A stretch of DNA of 64,000 bases from Pirellulaceae bacterium (GTDB lineage Bacteria; Planctomycetota; Planctomycetia; Pirellulales; Pirellulaceae). Positions 17,206 to 25,187 of this stretch are shown one piece after another. Both the position numbers and the translations under genes were made by a program. Position 1 is the stretch's first letter, and every line of letters begins with the position of its first letter. A model generated the notes under the pieces. That model was not told the origin of the DNA, ran no database searches, and was given only the letters and a program-made list of their open reading frames with translations. The stretch is from assembly GCA_020852965.1 (NCBI GenBank), contig JADYZV010000070.1, positions 62,001 through 126,000 of the forward strand, in the 5' to 3' direction.

Positions 17206-17655
17206 ATGTCCGAGCAGGAACCGGTCGATCTGGGTGGCTTGATTGCAGACGCAGCCGAAGCCAACGACGCCACTGTGGCAGAAAATATCATTCGCAGCGG
17301 CGAATTCATCGTCTTCCAACAAATCGACATGGAAAGCGGCGAAGTCGAAGAGGATGGAGAAGGGAACTTTAGCGTCGTGCTGGCTGAGGTCGACGACGAA
17401 CTGGCCGTGGTCTGCTTCAGCAGCCAAGAAGCAGCCGACAGCTTCGCTCAAGAAATCGGCGAAGACCTTCCCGAAGGTCAGGAACTACCCGCTGTCATGA
17501 TGGATGGTAGTATGCTCATCGATGGTCTGCCCGAGGACTGCGGACTGCTCGTCAACCCAGGTACCGACAACGAGAGCTTCTTCCCGCCAGGTTGTTTTGA
17601 GTGGGATGAGGAAGATGATGACGACGCAAATGATCTGTCGGACGATGAGGAGTGA
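17206..17655 (+). CDS. SseB-like acidic protein
   Basis: A 149-residue, strongly acidic soluble protein. Its middle resembles the SseB N-terminal domain: a FIVFQQ strand, LAVVCFSSQEAADSFAQEI, and a late LLVNPGTDNE segment, with an Asp/Glu-only tail (WDEEDDDDANDLSDDEE). SseB proteins are small enhancer or chaperone-like proteins of unclear role. ATG 17206 has GGAAG about 7 bases upstream. The stop lies within the first unit of a 13-base tandem repeat, so the coding end and the repeat overlap. IMP dehydrogenase follows on the same strand. Confidence 0.55.
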   Translation: MSEQEPVDLGGLIADAAEANDATVAENIIRSGEFIVFQQIDMESGEVEEDGEGNFSVVLAEVDDELAVVCFSSQEAADSFAQEIGEDLPEGQELPAVMMDGSMLIDGLPEDCGLLVNPGTDNESFFPPGCFEWDEEDDDDANDLSDDEE

Positions 17656-17763
17656 CAGCGAGGAGTGACAGCGAGGAGCGACCGCGAGGAGCGACCGCGA
17701 GGAGTGACCGCGAGGAGTGACCGCGAGGAGTGACCGCGAGGAGCGACCGCGAGGAGCGACCGC
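17647..17763. repeat. Tandem repeat, 9 x 13 bp
   Basis: Nine copies of GAGGAGYGACMGC (Y = T or C, M = A or C) run from inside the SseB-like stop region to 65 bases before guaB. Each unit contains GGAG and about half contain GAGTGA. The copies differ only at two positions. Confidence 0.95.
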
Positions 17764-17828
17764 GCTTGGGTTTGCGCACATTGGCTCGTTTTTGATTTTT
17801 GGGGCAGACTTAGTTACAGGATTTCTCG

Positions 17829-19310
17829 ATGGACGACAAACTCGCCTACGCCGGTATCACTTTTGACGATGTGCTACTCGAACCACGCTACAGCGACTTC
17901 ATGCCAGCCGACGCTGATGTCTCCACCAACTTGACCAAGAACATCCGTCTTAAGACCCCCTTCTTGTCTAGTCCCATGGATACGGTCACTGAAAGCGAGA
18001 TGGCAATCGCGCTCGCAAAAGTGGGAGGTCTGGGTGTTATCCATAAAAACATGGATGTCGAGGCTCAGGGAGAGGAGGTGACTAAGGTCAAACGTTCAGC
18101 CAATGGCATCATTGTTGATCCTGTGACGCTCCATCCCAACGATGATGTGGCTGCGGCCAAACAACTGATGGACCAACAGAATGTCAGTGGCGTTCCGATC
18201 GTGCTCGAGGATGGTCGATTAGCTGGCATTATCACGCGCCGCGATCTCCGCTTTCTGGAAAGTGGTGAAACTCCAATCAAAAATGTCATGACCCGCGAAA
18301 ATCTGGTCACTGGCACCGGGACTTTGACGCTTGTGGAAGCTGAGAGGATTTTAACGGATAAAAAGGTGGAGAAGCTTTTGCTGGTTGACGATGAATACAA
18401 ACTGACAGGGCTCATCACGATCAAAGACATCGACATGATGAAGCGCTACCCGAATGCTTGCAAAGATGCAGGTGGGAGGCTTCGGGTCGGTGCCGCAGTC
18501 GGTGTGTTTGATTTCGAACGAGCGGAGCAGTTAATCAAGCGCGGCGTCGACCTGTTGGTGGTCGATTCGGCCCATGGCCACTCCGGAAATGTGATCGAAA
18601 CTGTCCGAGAAATAAAAAAACGCTGGCAGATCGAGGTGGTTGCCGGCAACGTGGCGACCTACGAAGGTTGCCGAGATTTAATTGAGGCAGGAGCGGACGC
18701 GGTCAAAGTCGGAATCGGTCCAGGTTCCATTTGCACAACGCGCGTCATCTCCGGTGTCGGTGTACCGCAAATCACCGCAATATACAACGCACACAAAGCC
18801 GCCGAAGCTGCAGGCGTTCCGGTCATTGCCGATGGAGGTATCCGCTACAGCGGAGATATCACCAAGGCGCTGGCTGCCGGAGCGAGTGCCGTGATGATCG
18901 GTGGTCTGTTCGCCGGTTTGGCGGAAAGCCCGGGTCGCACGATCCTTTACCAAGGTAGGACTTTCAAAGTCTATCGCGGCATGGGGTCGATCGGGGCGAT
19001 GGTGAAGGGTTCGAGCGAGCGATATCGACAGTCTGGCCAAGAGAATTTGCTCAAGCTGGTGCCGGAAGGGGTCGAGGGCCGCGTCCCATTCAAAGGGGCT
19101 CTGGCAGATTTCGTCTACCAATTGGTCGGCGGGCTGCGAGCCGGAATGGGGTACTGTGGGACACGTAATATCGATGAGCTTCGTAAGGATGCGAGGTTCA
19201 TTAAAATCACAAGCGCAACGGTCAGAGAGAATCATCCACATGACATTGCCATCACGCAAGAAGCACCCAACTATAGCCCCGAGCATTCGGCACTGGGGGA
19301 TCTCAACTAA
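17829..19310 (+). CDS. guaB: IMP dehydrogenase
   Basis: A 493-residue cytosolic enzyme that oxidises IMP to XMP with NAD, the committed step of GMP synthesis. Residues 1-90 start the TIM barrel ([18 protein letters not shown]). Two CBS domains follow (about 95-205). The barrel then resumes with VVDSAHGHS, the catalytic cysteine loop [21 protein letters not shown] and the flap RYRGMGS-like segment ([11 protein letters not shown]). The length is standard. ATG 17829 has AGGAT 9 bases upstream. It is preceded by a 13-base tandem repeat that may be part of its leader. Confidence 0.96.
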   Translation: MDDKLAYAGITFDDVLLEPRYSDFMPADADVSTNLTKNIRLKTPFLSSPMDTVTESEMAIALAKVGGLGVIHKNMDVEAQGEEVTKVKRSANGIIVDPVTLHPNDDVAAAKQLMDQQNVSGVPIVLEDGRLAGIITRRDLRFLESGETPIKNVMTRENLVTGTGTLTLVEAERILTDKKVEKLLLVDDEYKLTGLITIKDIDMMKRYPNACKDAGGRLRVGAAVGVFDFERAEQLIKRGVDLLVVDSAHGHSGNVIETVREIKKRWQIEVVAGNVATYEGCRDLIEAGADAVKVGIGPGSICTTRVISGVGVPQITAIYNAHKAAEAAGVPVIADGGIRYSGDITKALAAGASAVMIGGLFAGLAESPGRTILYQGRTFKVYRGMGSIGAMVKGSSERYRQSGQENLLKLVPEGVEGRVPFKGALADFVYQLVGGLRAGMGYCGTRNIDELRKDARFIKITSATVRENHPHDIAITQEAPNYSPEHSALGDLN

Positions 19311-19344
19311 TTCGGCGGCTGGCGAGCGTCAGCGGCCGAATCGG

Positions 19345-20928
19345 TTGAGCCAGCGCGCTCGCCTACGCCGGACCGCGCTGGCCACCGCGCTGGCTGCGAT
19401 ACTGTCGGGTGTGCTGCCTCACACTACCAGCGGGCAACAGCCACAGTGGCGTCCCAGTCGCATTCCCGACAACTCGCACGCGCAGCCGCTTCACACGGCA
19501 GCGCCGATGCCTCAGTCTCACTCGCAGTGGCTGGCGCAGCCTCAGTCCCAAGAGCAACTCCAACAGTCGTCTCAACCGACTGGCACCGCGGGCGAACCGC
19601 TCGGCCCCCGCGTAACGTTGCGTTGGAAGTCGGTCAGCTCCACCGCAGCCAGCGAACAGGCCGTCGCGCACAGCACTCGCCTGCGTCAACAAGCTAGCCA
19701 AGAGTTCGCGCAAGCCGCTTCATCGACTGCAACGCAAGCCAGCCCTCACGCACAAATTGCGAGCAACAACGGCAATCCATTGCGATCGCCAGTCATGCAG
19801 GCCGCCTATCAACAGCTACCCTCTGACGACGGGACAGCCAATTCGTTCGCAGATGGGCAGGCTCCGCCGGCGCTCCCACCCAGCGGCTCGCCACTACCCA
19901 ATCTGCCCAACAACCATTCCTTTGCACCCCCTCAATTCGATCAACCGCAGACCATTCCTCCCACGACATCTCCTGCGCCAAGCAACGGGCCGCAATCGCC
20001 CGCAATCGACCCGCTGGAAATTCCTGAACTGCCCCCGCCGCCTACCGCTACACAGCCTAGTGACGCTGGCGAAAACAACTCCAGCAGCATTCTCGAAGAT
20101 AATCGTCCCGCCAATCCATTCCCACCCCAACGCGGCCATGCCAACTCGCCAAGCGATGCCGACAACGAAACGGAATTGATCCCACCGCCCCGCAATTTAG
20201 ATGACCAAGATAAGTCGGGCGAGCTGAAACGTCGCAACGAGAATGCCAACTCGGGTTACTGCCATGAGATGCGATCTCGGATCCACGCCAATCCGATCAC
20301 CAATGTGAGCTTAGACATTTCGCCCAAGTATGGAGCTGGCTTTCGCGCCAAGCAAGACACCGAAGAACAGCGGCTTGATTTCGCCGCCTCCGCGGTCGTG
20401 CGTGAATGGACTGACTACCGTGGTTACGTAGTTGCAAAGGGTCGGTTAATCAATCTGCGTGATGATCGAGTCGTCATCGATGTCGAGGGGCGCGAGCAAT
20501 TGATCCCGATCCGCGATTTGAGTGACGTCGATGTCACCTACGTCGGCGAATCATGGAACATCCCCGAACGATGTGGTACCGGCTACGATCGGCTGCGTGG
20601 ACGCAACTTCGTACCAGCCACCGTTCAATGGGCCGCTAGCGGCTTGTGCCACAAGCCACTTTACTTTGAACAGGTACAGTTGGAACGCTATGGCCACGAA
20701 ACAGGACCGGTCCTGCAACCGCTAATAAGCAGCGCCCACTTCTTCGGAAATATTGCCGTGTTACCATACAAGATGGGAATTCACCCGCCAGCCGAGTGCC
20801 AATACGCGTTGGGCTACTTCCGCCCAGGCAATTGTGCACCCTACATGGTCGGGCCCATCCCTTGGAGTCTGCGCGGTGCGGTCGCGCAGGCGGCGGTTGT
20901 CACTGGTGGAGCCGCGCTCATACCTTAG
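19345..20928 (+). CDS. Exported Pro/Gln-rich protein with SHD1-like domain
   Basis: A predicted 527-residue secreted protein. From TTG 19345 the N-terminus (SQRARLRRTALATALAAILS then GVLPHTTSG) is a good signal peptide. The frame is open to ATG 19156, but that would overlap guaB by over 150 bases in another frame. Residues about 30-310 are low-complexity Pro, Gln, Ser and Asn. Near residue 350 lies VREWTDYRGY followed by LINLRDDRVVIDVEGREQ, a pattern like the SLA1-homology domain common in planctomycete exported proteins. The C-terminal 150 residues are Cys-poor and unmatched. It begins 34 bases after the guaB stop, so they may share a transcript. Start and domain are moderate calls. Confidence 0.65.
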   Translation: MSQRARLRRTALATALAAILSGVLPHTTSGQQPQWRPSRIPDNSHAQPLHTAAPMPQSHSQWLAQPQSQEQLQQSSQPTGTAGEPLGPRVTLRWKSVSSTAASEQAVAHSTRLRQQASQEFAQAASSTATQASPHAQIASNNGNPLRSPVMQAAYQQLPSDDGTANSFADGQAPPALPPSGSPLPNLPNNHSFAPPQFDQPQTIPPTTSPAPSNGPQSPAIDPLEIPELPPPPTATQPSDAGENNSSSILEDNRPANPFPPQRGHANSPSDADNETELIPPPRNLDDQDKSGELKRRNENANSGYCHEMRSRIHANPITNVSLDISPKYGAGFRAKQDTEEQRLDFAASAVVREWTDYRGYVVAKGRLINLRDDRVVIDVEGREQLIPIRDLSDVDVTYVGESWNIPERCGTGYDRLRGRNFVPATVQWAASGLCHKPLYFEQVQLERYGHETGPVLQPLISSAHFFGNIAVLPYKMGIHPPAECQYALGYFRPGNCAPYMVGPIPWSLRGAVAQAAVVTGGAALIP

Positions 20929-20955
20929 AGTTTCGTCAAGATTTAATCTTAAGGT

Positions 20956-21019
20956 AGTGGACGAGGTTACGAGTCCGTGTTGATAGGAGGTATGCTAGGG
21001 ACTCGTAACCTCGTCCACT
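20956..21019. repeat. 21-bp perfect inverted repeat (GGACGAGGTTACGAGTCC family)
   Basis: Arms at 20956-20976 (AGTGGACGAGGTTACGAGTCC) and 20999-21019 are perfect reverse complements over 21 bases with a 22-base spacer. Single arms recur at 29788-29808 and, as a variant, 32808-32829. It follows the SHD1-like gene and could form a very stable stem in its transcript. Confidence 0.85.
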
Positions 21020-21061
21020 GCTGTCGATCCTGAGCCTTATACTTATGCAAGTACTCATCCC

Positions 21062-21658
21062 ATGGCTGATCAAGCCGACGTGCGTTCGCTCGACCGCCTC
21101 GACGAGTTCCGCCAGCAAGCGGAAGCCTTTCGGGCGGGACTGCTCAAAGAGATCGAGAGCCTAACGCTCGAGCTCAGGCGTTTGACGCAGTGGCTCGAGC
21201 AGGATGTGCTCGGCTACTGGGGGGACGAGAGTAGCCAGGCCGAGCGGCGTTGGGCCGAGTGCCGCGACAACTTGTCGCGCTGCCAGTCCTACGTACGAGC
21301 CGACGAAAAGCGGCCTTGTACCGAGGAGAAAAAACGCCTGCGATTGGCCGAGCAGCGGCTCGAACTGTGCCAGCAAAAACTACGACTTAGCCAAGCCGCT
21401 TTGACATTCTGGCAGACCGAGCGCAGCAAACTGCAAGCCCACATCGCACGCTGCCAAGACTTTGCCGAATCCAATATGCGAGTCACCTGCGAACACTTGC
21501 GCGACCAAATCGAGCGATTGAGACTCTACACTCAACTGCGTTCGACCCCGCGTCCTAATTCTCCTACCTCCCTTCCGAATCCTGGCTCCCCTCTCCCCGG
21601 TACTCCGGGGAGAGGAGCTGAGGGCGAGGGGCAATCCGAGCAGCCCATCGAGCCCTGA
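21062..21658 (+). CDS. Coiled-coil protein of unknown function
   Basis: A 198-residue soluble protein. Residues 10-160 are a long helix or coiled coil rich in Glu, Arg, Leu and Gln with WL-QDVLGYW and RRWAECRDNL segments and several Cys. The C-terminal tail (about 161-198) is Pro/Gly-rich and encoded by a palindromic repeat. It lies 13 bases before a small WXG-like gene on the same strand, and the two are probably a functional pair. No enzyme motif is visible. No strong ribosome site is visible before ATG 21062. Confidence 0.65.
   Translation: MADQADVRSLDRLDEFRQQAEAFRAGLLKEIESLTLELRRLTQWLEQDVLGYWGDESSQAERRWAECRDNLSRCQSYVRADEKRPCTEEKKRLRLAEQRLELCQQKLRLSQAALTFWQTERSKLQAHIARCQDFAESNMRVTCEHLRDQIERLRLYTQLRSTPRPNSPTSLPNPGSPLPGTPGRGAEGEGQSEQPIEP
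21585..21616. repeat. Palindromic repeat inside a coding 3' end
   Basis: CTCTCCCCGG (21591-21600) and CCGGGGAGAG (21605-21614) form a perfect 10-base stem with loop TACT. Similar CCCTCTCCCC...GGGGAGAGG elements are common intergenic repeats in many bacteria. Here it encodes the Pro/Gly tail of the coiled-coil protein. Confidence 0.75.
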
Positions 21659-21671
21659 TCGAAGATCTAAT

Positions 21672-21914
21672 ATGAGACGCATCAGTCACGACTTGCCCGG
21701 CATCACGCAGCGCATCGCCAAGCTGCGCGACGGGCTCGCGCAAAATGCAGCCGAGACACAGCAAGTATGGCGCGACGACAAAGCGCGCCAGTTCTTTCAA
21801 CAGCACTTGTCCGAGGTCGCGCCAACGCTCAGCGGACTCGTCTCCAATCTGACCCGCACCATCGAGCAGTTCGAGGATATCGCCAAAAAGGTGCAAGATC
21901 CCGATCAGCCCTAA
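21672..21914 (+). CDS. Small WXG100-like helical protein
   Basis: An 80-residue protein predicted to be two helices around a turn. The segment VWRDDKARQFFQQHLSE has the W-x-D-x-A-x-x-F pattern of WXG100-like proteins seen in actinobacterial and planctomycete loci, and the length is typical. There is no signal peptide. The coiled-coil gene precedes it by 13 bases; the folK stop is 3 bases downstream on the other strand. WXG proteins are usually exported by an FtsK/SpoIIIE-type ATPase, none of which is in the window. Family membership is tentative. Confidence 0.6.
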   Translation: MRRISHDLPGITQRIAKLRDGLAQNAAETQQVWRDDKARQFFQQHLSEVAPTLSGLVSNLTRTIEQFEDIAKKVQDPDQP

Positions 21915-21917
21915 TTG

Positions 21918-22889
21918 TTACCAATCGATCGGCTCGACAGGACAGTCCATGGCTTCTAGAGCCGAAACCATTTCGTGAATTGCCCATTGGCCATCATGGC
22001 TGGGGAGCAAGTAGCGCGGACCGACCCAAGTGGGAAGCTCGCAATGCGAACGGTCCTGATTCGGTGGCGGACTACCCTCCAATTGCAATTGTTGAGCGAG
22101 GTGCAGATGTTGGTTTTCCCAAACAGTGTTTGTATCGCTTGAAGGTTCGGCCAAGAAGACCGTCAGCTTGGGACGGGGTTCGTCCGCAGCAGGCGACGGT
22201 GCGCGCAAGTGCCGCTCGAACTCCTCGGTCGATACGAGCGACAGCCAACGTGAACCGCTAACGCTCGGTGGCCGGTCGCTGGGTGATTGACCGCTGGACG
22301 GTTGACCGCTGGGCAACAACTGAGCGGCGGCAAGTTCGCTCACCTCCTTGAGCCAAGCCTGCGCAGTGTTCGTGTTGCTAGCGACCAAGCACAAGCTTCC
22401 CGCCCCCGACTGCAGCGGCTTGGCCAGTTCACAAATACTCAAGCCAGTCACCGGATCGATCCAATCTGCGGCCACGTCCATGGCTGGTATAAGGATGAAG
22501 CGGCGCATGCACATCCTCGGATGGGGAACCTTCAATTGTGGAGTCCAGATCCGCTGTTGTTCGTAAAGCAAAATATCCAGATCAATTTGGCGTGCTTCCC
22601 AGCGGCGGTCGCGCTCGCGCCCCAGTTCTAATTCGACAGCACGAATCGTTTGCCAGACTTGGTGCAAAGTTAGCGGAGTCTCGACGGCCACGACGGCATT
22701 GACGAAAGGTGGTTGTCCCGTAGGGCCGCCTACCGGCGGTGTGCGAAAGGGTCGACTGAGTTCAAAGCCGCCGCTATCGACGCCCGACTCCACGACGCGC
22801 AACCGCGGCCGCAGAAGTCGGGTTGCAGCCTGGATGGTATGCTGTGGGTCACCTAGATTGGCACCCAGGCTGATCAGACATCGCGGCAT
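21918..22889 (-). CDS. folK: HPPK (folate biosynthesis) with C-terminal extension
   Basis: Residues 1-165 are 6-hydroxymethyl-7,8-dihydropterin pyrophosphokinase, which transfers pyrophosphate from ATP to the pterin in folate synthesis. Motifs present are SLGANLGDP, the pterin loop FVNAVVAVET, ELELGRERDRRWEARQIDLD with the metal-binding Asp pair, and HPRMCMRRFILIP. The remaining roughly 160 residues form an unrecognised extension with a Ser/Pro/Gly/Gln-rich linker and a basic-to-acidic C-terminus ending in PVEPIDW. Typical HPPK is about 160 residues, so the protein is double length. ATG 22889 was chosen over 22922 because it begins the family motif directly. It is last in a minus-strand run. 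Confidence 0.88.
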   Translation of the reverse strand: MPRCLISLGANLGDPQHTIQAATRLLRPRLRVVESGVDSGGFELSRPFRTPPVGGPTGQPPFVNAVVAVETPLTLHQVWQTIRAVELELGRERDRRWEARQIDLDILLYEQQRIWTPQLKVPHPRMCMRRFILIPAMDVAADWIDPVTGLSICELAKPLQSGAGSLCLVASNTNTAQAWLKEVSELAAAQLLPSGQPSSGQSPSDRPPSVSGSRWLSLVSTEEFERHLRAPSPAADEPRPKLTVFLAEPSSDTNTVWENQHLHLAQQLQLEGSPPPNQDRSHCELPTWVGPRYLLPSHDGQWAIHEMVSALEAMDCPVEPIDW

Positions 22890-22923
22890 CGAGCAGAGGC
22901 CCCCCTTTCCAGCTCTGCCCAAT

Positions 22924-23661
22924 CTACTCGGGGCTCGTCAGTTCCTGGACACTCCACAGCGTTGTGGAACTGCGCTTGGTAGGATCGGTCAGCACTTCGC
23001 TTTCACGCTGCATTTTAACTCGCACCTGTTGTTCCCCTGCTTGCGCCGCCCGGTTGACCATGTCGACGCTGATGTAGGTTTGGTTCTCATAGCGGGTCAC
23101 ACCTGCCCCTTTCACAAATTGCCAATCCGCCGATGGCCCTGCGGCAATTACCGATTTGGTCACTTTATTATCGAGGAAGTCGTCGATTCCACGACGTGCG
23201 TCTTCGGGCAAACCCTCATAAAACGCCTCCAAATTGGTGCCCGTCAATTGTCGCGCCATTTCGGGTTGCTTGAGCTCGAGGGCTTCATAGATCTTTCCAG
23301 CTGAAAGTGTCTGCAGCATCACCTTGGCGTGTTGGCCGGCTTGCTGGTACAGGTAGTGCTCGATACCTGTTCGCGCGGAGACCGACCATACAATAGCCGT
23401 CGCCGAAAGAGCCAGTCCGATTTGCGCCAGCCAGCGCCCGGCCATGTATTGATCGCGAGTCAATTTCCAGACCACGGCAATTCCAAGACCCAGTGACAGC
23501 ATGGCCAGCGGTAGGAGGATTACGGAGAAGGCGGAAAAAAGGCTCAGTACGCCAGTTGCAAATGCAACGCTGGCCAAGCGGCTGAACGGAGGCCGGTCAA
23601 GCTCGCTTGATTCGTTCCACGCGCGAAAGGCTGGACGCTGGGGGAGATCAGAAATGGACAT
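22924..23661 (-). CDS. Two-TM membrane protein, DUF4190-like
   Basis: A 245-residue protein not firmly recognised. Residues about 28-105 contain three hydrophobic segments (ATGVLSLFSAFSVILLPLAM; LSLGLGIAVVW; LAQIGLALSATAIVW) with a small-residue pattern like DUF4190 membrane proteins. The extracytoplasmic remainder (about 115-245) has helices and strands (AKVMLQTLSAGKIYEALEL; DWQFVKGAGVTRYENQTYIS). It lies 34 bases before folK and 56 bases after the pseudo-GspE gene, so the genes appear linked. Function is unknown. Confidence 0.6.
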   Translation of the reverse strand: MSISDLPQRPAFRAWNESSELDRPPFSRLASVAFATGVLSLFSAFSVILLPLAMLSLGLGIAVVWKLTRDQYMAGRWLAQIGLALSATAIVWSVSARTGIEHYLYQQAGQHAKVMLQTLSAGKIYEALELKQPEMARQLTGTNLEAFYEGLPEDARRGIDDFLDNKVTKSVIAAGPSADWQFVKGAGVTRYENQTYISVDMVNRAAQAGEQQVRVKMQRESEVLTDPTKRSSTTLWSVQELTSPE

Positions 23662-23717
23662 CTGCTTAATAACTCAGAGGTTTCAAAGGACAATGAACGG
23701 TTTCGATCGCTTGCAGC

Positions 23718-25085
23718 CTATGCTTTTTTGGCGGGGTAAAGCACACGCTGCAGTTCCTGCAAACTAGTGAGACCTTGGGCGACTGCCAGCGCCCCTTCTT
23801 CCTGCAAGGTCAGAAAACCGGATTTGCGCGCCACGGCTAGCACGCTTTGCACATCAGGCTTTTTCAGTAGCGCTTGGCGGATCTCATCATTTAGTTGTAA
23901 CAGCTCGAAAACCCCCATGCGACCGTAGTAGCCACGACCATTGCACTGCTTGCAAATTTCAATCTCAAGCGGTTTGCCTTGGGCATCAAAACGTTGCTCT
24001 GGGGGAGGCGGAATATTGGGCTTATACAAAGTTTGTACTCGGCCCGCGGGTAGACCCAACTTTTGCAACAACTGGGGCGTTGGCTGGAACGGCTCACGAC
24101 ATTCAGTACACAACCGTCGTAACAAACGCAGGTTGATGCAACCACAGGTGAGCTTCACCAGCGACTTGGCCGACGCTGGGTAGGTAGCCATCAGTTTGAT
24201 GATCGCTTCAATGCTCGAGCCGGCCACAATACGCGTGATTGCGTAACGCCCTTCGTTGGCGACCTCTGAGCAAATGAGTTTCGCAATTTCAGGGCTGAAT
24301 AAATCGGGAAGAATCAGTGCATCGGGTTGTTTGAGCAATAGACTCTTGAGCACCGTCATCGGCGTTTCGCCGGCTGCCGTGTCGAAGGTGTGCCTGCCGA
24401 TGTTGATGAGCTCAGGATCGCCGACCGTGACATCTTCAATACTGTGAAAGTCGCGAACAAAGCGGTCTGCCGACTCGAGTCCCACGCGCCACATCGTTGG
24501 CAAGGCGTGCCCAGCGACGCCACTGAACACGAATATTGCCTTGTTCGAATTGAGTAGATCACGCAGTTGCTGCTGCATTTTCTCGCGCATCCCCAAGTCG
24601 CCCAAGTTATTAAGCACTTGCTTCTTGGGTTCAATGCGCATCAATACGCGCTCCCCTGTCGCAATCCCCTGGCTGGTGAAACTAACAATCCAATCGGTCC
24701 CCTTCATTGACAGAGGCAAGGTGCCAATCTGACGCGATCGACGGTCGGTTGGGTTTAGGTTGCACAGCTTCTTGAGGATTACCAACACGGGGTCGCCGGT
24801 CTCGCGATCCAAAGGGGGGAGGCTCTCCCACAAGCCATTGACACGAATGCGAATTGCCACGCCTTGTTGCGAATAGTCGAGCATGATTTGGTCGGCGCGG
24901 GCCAGCAGGGCTTGAGCTATCAGGTCGCTGGCGGCAGGGAATTGCTCGATGCCTCGGCAGGCGATCATAATTCCTTGCTCGGCCGCTTTGTCCGCCGCCT
25001 TCGGCTTGAACACAACCTGTGGCAAGTCTTCGGCGCCTGACTTCGACGAACGTGAGTTCTTCTTTTTCCTGTTTCGCCTGAGCAT
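23718..25085 (-). CDS. Degenerate GspE/PilB-like protein (pseudo-ATPase)
   Basis: A 455-residue relative of type II secretion/type IV pilus assembly ATPases. The C-terminal zinc-site pattern is intact (CTEC near 325, CKQCNGRGYYGRMGVFELL near 375), and the N2-like domain is recognisable (IRIRVNGLWESLPPL). The Walker A loop reads SGVAGHALPT, lacking the GK[T/S] needed for nucleotide. The Walker B/Glu region reads PDALILPDLFS in place of PD-x-ILVGE-RD, so the catalytic Glu is absent. It is very unlikely to hydrolyse ATP. It lies 102 bases after a PilT-like ATPase on the same strand. It may be a structural or regulatory partner of a working PilB or PilT ring. Confidence 0.85.
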   Translation of the reverse strand: MLRRNRKKKNSRSSKSGAEDLPQVVFKPKAADKAAEQGIMIACRGIEQFPAASDLIAQALLARADQIMLDYSQQGVAIRIRVNGLWESLPPLDRETGDPVLVILKKLCNLNPTDRRSRQIGTLPLSMKGTDWIVSFTSQGIATGERVLMRIEPKKQVLNNLGDLGMREKMQQQLRDLLNSNKAIFVFSGVAGHALPTMWRVGLESADRFVRDFHSIEDVTVGDPELINIGRHTFDTAAGETPMTVLKSLLLKQPDALILPDLFSPEIAKLICSEVANEGRYAITRIVAGSSIEAIIKLMATYPASAKSLVKLTCGCINLRLLRRLCTECREPFQPTPQLLQKLGLPAGRVQTLYKPNIPPPPEQRFDAQGKPLEIEICKQCNGRGYYGRMGVFELLQLNDEIRQALLKKPDVQSVLAVARKSGFLTLQEEGALAVAQGLTSLQELQRVLYPAKKA

Positions 25086-25187
25086 AGCTGGACAACTTTG
25101 CGTGAGTGCAATAATTTGAAGGTGATTAGAGCGTTAATCTGGGTTAAACGTGCAACACGTCCCACGAGCAAGCGGACTCGCTCCGTT

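Noticed and set aside
19156..19344. Longer N-terminus of the SHD1-like protein
   Set aside because: It overlaps the guaB coding region in another frame, and a signal peptide begins at TTG 19345.
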